Part shown: positions 8,111 through 14,717 of the stretch, piece after piece
Numbering within the stretch: position 1 is the stretch's first letter
How the letters are laid out: each line of letters starts with the position of its first letter
Origin: Maritimibacter sp. HL-12
GTDB lineage: Bacteria > Pseudomonadota > Alphaproteobacteria > Rhodobacterales > Rhodobacteraceae
DNA length: 64,000 nt
Assembly: GCF_900177545.1 (NCBI RefSeq)
Contig: NZ_FXBQ01000001.1
Coordinates: 2,412,122 to 2,476,121, forward strand
Direction: 5' to 3'
Position numbers and translations under genes: made by a program
The notes under the pieces: generated by a model
Databases searched by the model: none
What the model was told of the DNA's origin: nothing
The model's input: only the letters and a program-made list of their open reading frames with translations

Positions 8111-9157
8111 TCAGGCCAGTGCCGTGGCCTTCAGGCTTTCTGCGATCCGGTTGCGCTGGAGCTTGCCATTGCGATTTCGCGGCAGGCTCGATGCGATGAA
8201 AACCTTTTCCGGCACGTAAGTCTTTTCAAACCGGGACGCGCAGAGAGCGCGAACCCGCTCTTCGATATTCTGAGAATCGTGACCGTTTTTCACGGCAATC
8301 GCGACGGCGAGGCACTCGGCCCCGGTCGCGGGGGCGGTCCAGATGAACGCCCCGCCTTCATCGACGCCATCGAACTCGACGAGCGCGTTGTCGATCGTCA
8401 CGGCATCGACCTTCACGCCGCCGATATTCAATCGGTCGTCCCGGCGGCCGAGCAGAACGAGGTTGCCGTTTTCATTCAGCCGCGCGAGATCGCCCGAATA
8501 AAACCATCCATTGCGCAGGTTTTCGGGGTCTTTTCCGTTGGCATCGAGGTAGCCGGGGCTCATCGCGGCCGATTTCATCCGCACGAACCCGGTCTCGCCG
8601 GGCGCAACGGGCTGGCCGGTATCGTCGAGTATTTCCAGCTTGGCCCAGGGCAGTGGCTGGCCCAGGCTCATGTCTTCGATGTTTTCTTCGGTTATGTAAT
8701 TGTGCGTGATCGCATTGCCGGTTTCGGACGCGCCGTAGCCAACGCGCATGGTTTCGAAATGCGACAGGATTTCCTTGCGCTGGGGCAGCGGCACCGGCGC
8801 ACCTGACAGGTAGGCCAACTTGATCTTCCGGCCGCTTGTCTCGCTCGCGCCGGCAAGGAACTTCTGGAACTGCCGAGGCGAACCGAGAACGAAATCGACA
8901 TCGTTTCTCTTCGCGTCCGCGAAGCTCATCCGGAAGCAATACTTGCCCTGGTTGGCCAGTGACGCGAGCATCCATCCATTTGATGCGAGGCTGCCCGAAG
9001 GCGTGAGCGTCATCACGGTGTGAATATCGGGAAAGACCGTTACCCTTGATGAGATGGCCATGTGCATCGCGGCGGCGGAAAAGGGCAGGAGCTTGGGCTT
9101 GCCCGTGGTGCCGGAGGTTTGCGCGCAGGTTGCGAAGGCCAACATCGAAGCGGCCAC
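8111..9157 (-). CDS. Adenylate-forming acyl-CoA ligase, 5'-truncated
   Basis: The frame ends at 8111 and contains ANL-superfamily motifs: TSGTTGKPKLLPFS (A3, P-loop), VGYGASETGNA (A5), the YSGDL motif, GRRDDRLNIGGVKV (A8) and a C-terminal NRNGKLQ with the catalytic lysine (A10). Members normally have 150-180 residues before A3; here A3 begins within a dozen residues of the frame's start. The first residues (MAASMLAFATCA) are antisense to the adhesin repeat on the other strand and are not ligase sequence. The real ligase homology therefore ends at about 9116-9124, and the product is a fragment without its N-terminal subdomain, probably inactive. See the finding on the junction. Confidence 0.75.
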   Translation of the reverse strand: MAASMLAFATCAQTSGTTGKPKLLPFSAAAMHMAISSRVTVFPDIHTVMTLTPSGSLASNGWMLASLANQGKYCFRMSFADAKRNDVDFVLGSPRQFQKFLAGASETSGRKIKLAYLSGAPVPLPQRKEILSHFETMRVGYGASETGNAITHNYITEENIEDMSLGQPLPWAKLEILDDTGQPVAPGETGFVRMKSAAMSPGYLDANGKDPENLRNGWFYSGDLARLNENGNLVLLGRRDDRLNIGGVKVDAVTIDNALVEFDGVDEGGAFIWTAPATGAECLAVAIAVKNGHDSQNIEERVRALCASRFEKTYVPEKVFIASSLPRNRNGKLQRNRIAESLKATALA

Positions 9158-11411
9158 GGTTCAGGTCGCTAACCCCGATTATGATCCGGACAACATCGAT
9201 CCGGAGGTCTCCGAATTCCTCGATGTCGACGGCGTGGGTGAGCTTGTCGTGTTCCAGTCGCTCGGCTCGAGTGAAGTGGACGACTACGACATCATGTCCC
9301 CTCTCTCACTTGATGAGTACGATTTCTACATGGGCGCCAGGAACCGACTGGATGCCGTTACCACCCGCTACGGCACGGCTTCGATCGATTCGCTCACCGT
9401 GAACCCCGATTTCGTCGCCGAGGGCGAAGAGGGCTATGACCCCGAGATCGAAGAATTCGTCAACGGTGTGCAGCAGGCGGCCATTTCGCTCAACACCACC
9501 CGCGTGACGAGCGACGCTGACGAGAACAACATCGTGACGCTGGGCCAGATGGTCTCGGCCTACGAGTTCACCACCGGGTTCTCCAAAGGATACGACGTCG
9601 ACTTGACGCCGCTCGACCCCAAAGCCGAAGATTCCGCGTTCAACCTTGCTCTCGAGAACCAGGCGGCCGCCTTCGCGGGTGAGCCGGCGACCCTTGATAA
9701 CGTCGATTGGCGCCATCAGCCCACCGGCAACGATCCCTCGGTCGCGAACCTCGACCAGGTGGCCGCGCTTTCGCTCAACACGATGACGCTGGGCACCGCC
9801 GCCGACGAAGACGAAGACATCGCCGCCAGCACGGCCAACTTCGACGTTTGGTTCGAGGACTACGATCTTGCGGGAATCGGCCAGTCGAACGACAAAGCCC
9901 AGATTCTCGAACTGAAGGTCAATCAGGAGTTCGCACCGATCCGTGTTGGCAACGACATCGTCGCCACCACCGACATCGGCGACCTTAATGGGTTCGCAGA
10001 CCTGGGATATGACGGCTTCATTGAGAACATCGAAGACCTCAGCGTTGACTACGGCACCGGCGACGTCAACGTGACGGACATCTCGCAGGCGGTTTCTCTT
10101 ACCGGCAACAGCATCAGCCAGCTCGGTGAGGGCACGCTCACGCTGAAAGCGCAGACCCGCGACTCGAAGGACGCAGTCACGGCGAGTGACTTTGAACAGG
10201 ACCTGTCCTACGTGGAAATCTTCGGCGTGGCCGGCAGGGAAGCAACGGAAAACTACACTTCCCTCAACACCGTCTTCGCTTCGACCGATTATGGTGACAT
10301 CGTTGTTGCAGGCAATGCCGACGCGACCGAACAGGTGGCGATTGCCAACTTCAACGCGATTTCGTCGGGCGGTGATCTCGTCAGCTACTCCGACGATGAT
10401 TGGTATGCCGGGATCGAGCAAGATGCCGATACGTTCTCGATCGAATCGGACAAGTGGAACTACCTGCGCGCCGACAATGACGAAGAAGGCGACGTTCAGG
10501 TCTCCGAGTTCGACCAGTTCGCGCGCCTTTCGCTCAACTCGATCAGTGCCGAGGGCGATATCGTCGCCAACCTCAGCCAGGAAGTGGGTGATATGCGGAT
10601 CGAAGGGTATGGCTATGACAATACCTGGAACTACGCCGATATCGACACGGAAGATGGCAACGCCACGGCACGCGACGTGACCCAAACCGCGCTGGCTTCG
10701 ATCAACACCATCAGTGCCGGTGGCAATATCACGTCGGACTACGTGACGCAGGATTTCGAAGGCGTTTACGAGGAGGCAGCTTTTGCCGAGGGCGAAGTGA
10801 ACCGGCTGAGCCTCTTCGCGGACGACGCAGGCGATGCGCGGGCAACCGGCGTCGATCAGTTCGCGCAGTTCTCGATCAACACCCTCAGCGGAACCGATCT
10901 CGACAGCGATCTGTATCAGGACCTCGCGGGGTTCGACCAAGGATTGTCCGAGGACGAAGCTCTGAACGCGATCTCCGTCAAGAGCGACGATTACGGCAAC
11001 GCGTTCCTCGGTGACAGCTCGCAGACCGGCATCATCAACCTGAACGTGGCCAGCCTCGACGGGAAGGTTCTTCAGGATGTCTCTCAATTGTTCGGCTACG
11101 AACGCGAGACGTCGCTTGTCTACCAGAACGAAGCGATTGCCTCTGCCTACGACGACATCGCCGGGCTCAGCTACGCCGGTGGCAACGCGACGATCGACGG
11201 TCTCGACCAAGTGGTTCTCGCGACGGTCAACTCGCTCACCGCGGGTTCGCTCGACAGCGGCTATATCGCACAGTCGCTGGACGACAACATGTACGTCGAG
11301 ATCGGCAACTACGCCACTGCCGATGCCGACTACGGTGTGGCCCGTGCGGATGGCATTGCCCAGCAGGCGATTGCCCGCGTGAACGCGATCTCGGTCGCCC
11401 AGGCGAACTGA
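9054..11411 (+). CDS. Large acidic repeat adhesin (HfaD/curli-like), 5'-truncated
   Basis: The open frame encodes 785 residues, but the first 23 or so are antisense to the ligase, so authentic sequence starts near 9126 and the true N-terminus with its signal peptide is missing. The protein is very Asp-rich with almost no Cys or Lys. It consists of about 11 imperfect units with the core xQxAxxSxNxIS, for example DQFARLSLNSISAEGDI, TQTALASINTISAGGNI, DQVVLATVNSLTAG, spaced about 55-105 residues, and it ends inside a last unit (AQQAIARVNAISVAQAN). Aligned Gln and Asn at fixed spacing suggest a beta-solenoid or amyloid-like ladder. The downstream CsgG/HfaB gene suggests export across the outer membrane. 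Function inferred: surface adhesion. Confidence 0.6.
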   Translation: MAMCIAAAEKGRSLGLPVVPEVCAQVAKANIEAATVQVANPDYDPDNIDPEVSEFLDVDGVGELVVFQSLGSSEVDDYDIMSPLSLDEYDFYMGARNRLDAVTTRYGTASIDSLTVNPDFVAEGEEGYDPEIEEFVNGVQQAAISLNTTRVTSDADENNIVTLGQMVSAYEFTTGFSKGYDVDLTPLDPKAEDSAFNLALENQAAAFAGEPATLDNVDWRHQPTGNDPSVANLDQVAALSLNTMTLGTAADEDEDIAASTANFDVWFEDYDLAGIGQSNDKAQILELKVNQEFAPIRVGNDIVATTDIGDLNGFADLGYDGFIENIEDLSVDYGTGDVNVTDISQAVSLTGNSISQLGEGTLTLKAQTRDSKDAVTASDFEQDLSYVEIFGVAGREATENYTSLNTVFASTDYGDIVVAGNADATEQVAIANFNAISSGGDLVSYSDDDWYAGIEQDADTFSIESDKWNYLRADNDEEGDVQVSEFDQFARLSLNSISAEGDIVANLSQEVGDMRIEGYGYDNTWNYADIDTEDGNATARDVTQTALASINTISAGGNITSDYVTQDFEGVYEEAAFAEGEVNRLSLFADDAGDARATGVDQFAQFSINTLSGTDLDSDLYQDLAGFDQGLSEDEALNAISVKSDDYGNAFLGDSSQTGIINLNVASLDGKVLQDVSQLFGYERETSLVYQNEAIASAYDDIAGLSYAGGNATIDGLDQVVLATVNSLTAGSLDSGYIAQSLDDNMYVEIGNYATADADYGVARADGIAQQAIARVNAISVAQAN

Positions 11412-11430
11412 TCTGCCAACGCATGAAAAA

Positions 11431-11458
11431 CTGGTGCCCGCCCCCGTGCGGGCACCAG
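11431..11458. repeat. Perfect 11-bp hairpin after the adhesin gene
   Basis: CTGGTGCCCGC and GCGGGCACCAG pair perfectly around a 6-base loop, 19 bases after the adhesin stop. On the plus strand there is no T-run, so it is more likely an attenuating or mRNA-stabilising hairpin separating the adhesin from the downstream secretion genes. Read on the minus strand it is followed by five T's and could terminate antisense transcription. Confidence 0.7.
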
Positions 11459-11485
11459 ACCAGCGCCAAACAGGATAGACCAAAA

Positions 11486-11893
11486 ATGATGTGCAGCAAG
11501 ACCACGCCAGTGGCTCTGGGGGCCATGCTTGCGGTCTTCGCGCCGCAAGTCGGAACGGCGGGAGATTTCACCAATCCGATTCCCTATGGCCATGGCACCT
11601 CGGACGCAGTAGCGAGCGCCACCCGGATGGAACTGGAACGCTCGCGGCAGAACCTGATCAACCAGCAATCCATGGAATACTACGTGACCACCCAGGACTC
11701 GGCGAACTGGGTCAATGCCTTCATGTCGGGCAACACGATCATCCTTAATGGCGACAACAACGTCGTCACCCTGTCTGCCGACAACGCCACCTCCGAGCAG
11801 GTGAGCGAAAACAACTGTTTGAACAGCAGCAACACGACCGTGTTGAACGGTTCCGAAGAATACACGGCCGGTGGCCAGAGCTGCGGAGACTGA
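11486..11893 (+). CDS. Small secreted protein of the CsgG/HfaB locus (HfaA-like?)
   Basis: A 135-residue protein with a signal peptide (PVALGAMLAVFAPQVGTAG). The mature part is short, rich in Asn, Ser and Thr, and contains FTNPIPYGHG, VNAFMSGNTIILNGDNNVVT and SSNTTVLNGS, a low-complexity N/T pattern seen in curli-like subunits and in HfaA-type holdfast anchor proteins. The start at ATG 11486 (or 11489) is chosen because the signal peptide follows. The gene ends 1 base before the CsgG-like GTG start, so the two are coupled. Assignment to HfaA is by size, secretion and position beside the HfaB-like gene, not by a recognised motif. Confidence 0.55.
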   Translation: MMCSKTTPVALGAMLAVFAPQVGTAGDFTNPIPYGHGTSDAVASATRMELERSRQNLINQQSMEYYVTTQDSANWVNAFMSGNTIILNGDNNVVTLSADNATSEQVSENNCLNSSNTTVLNGSEEYTAGGQSCGD

Positions 11894-11894
11894 T

Positions 11895-12794
11895 GTGATT
11901 AAAAGATTGATGATGGCAAGCGCCGCAATGGCATTGTCTGCCTGCGCCGTCGATCCCGGTGACGAAAGCCTGTCGAAACAAGTTCCGGTGATCGAAGGGC
12001 CAGCACCCTATATCACCAAGACAGCCGCCGAAGACGCGCTGTTGTGCGTATCGGAAAAAAGGCCGAAAGGACGCGACCTGCGGATCGGGATCGGGGATAT
12101 CTCCGATGGCACCGGCGCGCGCACCTATACCGATGGCTCGTCGACCCTGCTGACGCAACGCCCCGATCTCATGGTGGCGGTGGCAATGCAGAAAACCGGC
12201 CTGCGGATCATGAACCGCAACGCGGTCAAGGTTGCCGAATGGGAAATCGCCCAGGCAATGGAGCAGCGGCTGGGTGAGGGATATCCCACCGTCGTGGACG
12301 GCGAGGAATACAGCTTCCGCCCGGTCCAGGCCGGCGCGATGCTCGGGACGACCCATTTCATTACGGGCGCGCTGACGGAGGTGAACCACAACATCAGCTC
12401 GCGCGGCTCCGACGTGAACATCGTCGGCGCCTTCAATTCGTCGCGCACCTACCACATCAGCGTGGCCGTCGACCTGATCGTGACCAACACCAAGACCACC
12501 GAGATCGAACTCGCGCGCTCCTACAGCAAGCAGATCGTCGGCCGGGAAGTGAGCCAGGGGCTGTTGCGGTTCTTCGACATCACCCAGCTTGGCCCGCTGG
12601 GCCCTGTCGAGCTGTTCGATGTGAACGTTGGAAAGCAGAACAACGAACCGGTCCAGACCGCGGTGCGCTGGCTTCTGGAAGTTGCAAGTTTCGACATCGC
12701 CGCATCGCTGACCAGGACCAAGGATGCCTGCATCAGCGAACTGGTGCGCTTGCCCGAGGTGGCTGCCGAGCCCGCCAAGAGCGCCGATCTGTGA
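11895..12794 (+). CDS. CsgG/HfaB-family outer-membrane secretion lipoprotein
   Basis: A 299-residue protein with a lipobox (LSAC at about residues 14-17) after a short signal sequence. The middle has CsgG features: RIGIGDISDGTGARTYTDGS, MVAVAMQKTGLRIMNR, a GAMLGTTHFITGALTEVNHN strand and the YHISVAVDLIVTNTKTTEI beta stretch that forms the pore in CsgG. CsgG makes the nonameric export channel for curli; HfaB of Caulobacter, a CsgG relative, exports holdfast anchor proteins HfaA and HfaD. The start is GTG 11895 with GGAG 6 bases upstream. Its place after the repeat adhesin and small secreted protein supports a secretion role for both. Confidence 0.85.
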   Translation: MIKRLMMASAAMALSACAVDPGDESLSKQVPVIEGPAPYITKTAAEDALLCVSEKRPKGRDLRIGIGDISDGTGARTYTDGSSTLLTQRPDLMVAVAMQKTGLRIMNRNAVKVAEWEIAQAMEQRLGEGYPTVVDGEEYSFRPVQAGAMLGTTHFITGALTEVNHNISSRGSDVNIVGAFNSSRTYHISVAVDLIVTNTKTTEIELARSYSKQIVGREVSQGLLRFFDITQLGPLGPVELFDVNVGKQNNEPVQTAVRWLLEVASFDIAASLTRTKDACISELVRLPEVAAEPAKSADL

Positions 12795-12827
12795 GGCATG
12801 CGTGATCGCGTGAACAGGAAAACAAAC

Positions 12828-13436
12828 ATGACAAAACCGAATAACGAGTGGCGCAGCCTGGTTCTTTCCGTCCTTTTGGCGGCCGGCTTCGCGGTGCCCG
12901 GATCGGCGCAACTGCTCAACAGCGGCCAACCCAAGGCCAACAGCGAACAGCCCCCCGCGACCGAGGACGTGAGCGAGCCGATTGCTGTCGATTCGTTCTC
13001 GCGCTCGACCCAGATCTTCGGACAGTGGAGCGTTCAGTGCAGTGAGCGTTCTGGCCGGGAAAGCTGCTTCATCGAAACCGTGATCTGGCAGTCTGGCGAG
13101 ACCCCGCAAGACCTCGTGGTGGTCCGGATCAACCAGGGCGCGGAAGGCCTGCTCGGCACCATCGTGACGCCGAACCGCACCGCGCTGTCTCGCGGCGTTA
13201 CGCTGAAGATCGGCGAAACCGAGCAGACCGCGAATTATGTCATTTGCGGCCCGGTGAATTGCCATGCCCGTTTCGCGGCCGCCCCCGGTTTCGAGGAGGC
13301 AATGAAATCCGCGGAGAAACTGGATGCCATTGTCTACGTGTTTGCGGAGTCGACGCTGCGCGGGATTTCAATCCCGGTTGAACTCAAGGGGTTCGGCGAA
13401 GCCTATCAACGGCTTCAGATTCTAGACCCGCAGTGA
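12828..13436 (+). CDS. Invasion-associated locus B (IalB)-like periplasmic protein
   Basis: About 202 residues with a signal peptide (LVLSVLLAAGFAVPGSAQ). The mature part matches the IalB family: an opening FGQWSVQCSERSGRESCFIE with paired cysteines, then LVVVRINQ, LPxG-like LSRGVTLKIGE, a second Cys pair YVICGPVNCHARF, and a closing IPVELKGFGEAYQRL. IalB proteins are small periplasmic or surface-associated proteins of alphaproteobacteria; the function is not established. ATG 12828 follows AGGA. The gene is 33 bases behind the CsgG-like gene and in the same direction, so it is probably part of the same operon and may assist assembly of the exported fibre. Confidence 0.75.
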   Translation: MTKPNNEWRSLVLSVLLAAGFAVPGSAQLLNSGQPKANSEQPPATEDVSEPIAVDSFSRSTQIFGQWSVQCSERSGRESCFIETVIWQSGETPQDLVVVRINQGAEGLLGTIVTPNRTALSRGVTLKIGETEQTANYVICGPVNCHARFAAAPGFEEAMKSAEKLDAIVYVFAESTLRGISIPVELKGFGEAYQRLQILDPQ

Positions 13437-13464
13437 GGGTGTTTTCAAAAGGAAGGGGTATACC

Positions 13465-13833
13465 TTGTTAAACAGAACCAGAATAACATTCGTGCTCATG
13501 CTGGGGCCAGTTGCAATGGCCGTATCGGGTTGTGACGTGCAACACAAACCGGTCTGTGTAGAGCCGGAACCGCCATATGTCTTGGCCGAAGGCGATTACG
13601 ACAAGCTGACGAATGGGAATGTCCGCGAGGATTGTGTGAAGCCCAAAGCGCCCGCCCCGGTCGCCATCGCGCCGGCGTCAAGCAGCCCTGTCTCACACCC
13701 GCCGGCCCCGGAAGCGCCGGAACCCGAGCAGCCGGTCCCGCCACCCGCGCCGGTTTTCGAGCCGGTCCAGCAGCCTTTCACGCCCGACCGTGACGCCAGG
13801 GATCGTGACGCCGCCGACGACGACGACGATTGA
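13465..13833 (+). CDS. Small Pro-rich lipoprotein with Asp-rich tail, TTG start
   Basis: A 122-residue protein. The start is a TTG with a strong GGAAGGGG 6 bases upstream; no better start precedes the signal sequence. Residues 1-23 form a lipoprotein signal ending VSGC. The mature part begins with cysteines and Glu/Pro, continues as a Pro/Ala/Glu-rich linker (APEAPEPEQPVPPPAPVFEP) and ends in a run of aspartates. This looks like an outer-membrane-anchored, cell-envelope-spanning extension. No family recognised. It closes the adhesin/secretion gene set; two hairpins follow. Confidence 0.6.
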   Translation: MLNRTRITFVLMLGPVAMAVSGCDVQHKPVCVEPEPPYVLAEGDYDKLTNGNVREDCVKPKAPAPVAIAPASSSPVSHPPAPEAPEPEQPVPPPAPVFEPVQQPFTPDRDARDRDAADDDDD

Positions 13834-14147
13834 CCGCCGGGTGTCGAGCGACACCCAAGGGATTCGGCCGCAGTCGTCCATCAACTGCCCATGCCTCGAT
13901 ACCACGGGGCATGGGCGACCAGTGTTGCGGCAAATACCGGCAAGCTCTGGTATACTCTCCTCGCAAAGCTCCTGATCAAACCTGTTTCGCATGTGTCGGC
14001 GCGGCCTTTGCCGCCTGCCTGATACGATCAGAAGATACTCGGACTATAAAATGACATCCGAGAATCCCCCTCCGAAATACCTCGTGACCATCAGAACGGG
14101 CGAAATTCGCTCAATTTCCTGCAATAGTTGAGCTGATTGGAGAGGTC
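13834..14147. promoter_or_regulatory. Intergenic region with two hairpins (end of secretion operon, promoter of receiver gene)
   Basis: No gene seen in 314 bases. GGGTGTCG-AG-CGACACCC at 13839-13856 lies 5 bases after the lipoprotein stop and is a likely terminator without a T-run. A second stem, GCCCATGCC (13887-13895) with GGCATGGGC (13908-13916), follows. Near the right end is a small inverted repeat, GAAATT at 14102-14107 and AATTTC at 14113-14118, in the region where the promoter of the receiver-like gene should be. Confidence 0.5.
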
Positions 14148-14717
14148 ATGGAAACAACCAAGAAACCGGGTATTCGTGCAAAGCAGCCGGTTGCTCCCGC
14201 CGACGCGCTGCGAAATACCTACCGGCCCTCCATGGACAAGGGTCGCCGGGTGGTTTCGCTCGATGACAAGGAGTTCCCGGCCTATCCGAAGATGTTCAAC
14301 GGGCCGGTGGAGATCACCCAGCCGACCCTTGTTGCGTCGCGCGACCTCAACAGCGTGAGCCTCGCGCTCGACTGGTTCCGGGCGCAAGGTGTGAAATCCT
14401 ATCACCTCGACAGTTTTGCCGATGCGGTCACGGTGGTCCTCGATGCCCCGCGCGCCTGGTCTTACCTGCTCGTCGATATCGACGATTTCGGTGGTGTCGA
14501 GGGTGTCATCGACGAGTTGATGCAGCTTCGCAAACTTGCCCCCTCCCTGCCGGTCATCCTCCTGTCTTCCGGCTTTGCCGTGAACGACTACGGCACCGAG
14601 CGGCTGTATGTGACCGACGCCTCCCTGCGGTTGCCGCTGACGCTCGGTGCGCTCGAGGTTGCTGTCGAGGATGCCCCGATGAACAACCGCGAATGGCGCC
14701 AGAGGCTGTGCGCCTAG
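14148..14717 (+). CDS. Stand-alone receiver-like protein
   Basis: A 189-residue soluble protein with an ATG 8 bases after GGAGAGG. Residues about 60-180 have a response-regulator-like pattern: a first strand TLVASRDLNSVSLALDWFRA, a strand LLVDIDDFGG with acidic residues at the phosphorylation position, and LPVILLSSGF. The usual acidic pair after the first strand is replaced by SRD and the conserved lysine near the end is not evident, so the domain looks degenerate. There is no output domain. Its stop codon overlaps the stop of the convergent hybrid kinase through a shared CTAG. Probably a partner in that phosphorelay, or a pseudo-receiver. Confidence 0.6.
   Translation: METTKKPGIRAKQPVAPADALRNTYRPSMDKGRRVVSLDDKEFPAYPKMFNGPVEITQPTLVASRDLNSVSLALDWFRAQGVKSYHLDSFADAVTVVLDAPRAWSYLLVDIDDFGGVEGVIDELMQLRKLAPSLPVILLSSGFAVNDYGTERLYVTDASLRLPLTLGALEVAVEDAPMNNREWRQRLCA

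Noticed and set aside
9306-11483. A 725-residue open frame on the minus strand
   Set aside because: It is antisense to the repeat adhesin, whose regular Q/N units and acidic composition show the plus strand is coding; the minus translation has no family pattern.
11766-13265. A 499-residue minus-strand frame across the CsgG and IalB genes
   Set aside because: The plus-strand genes have a lipobox, signal peptides and recognised families; the minus frame is their shadow.
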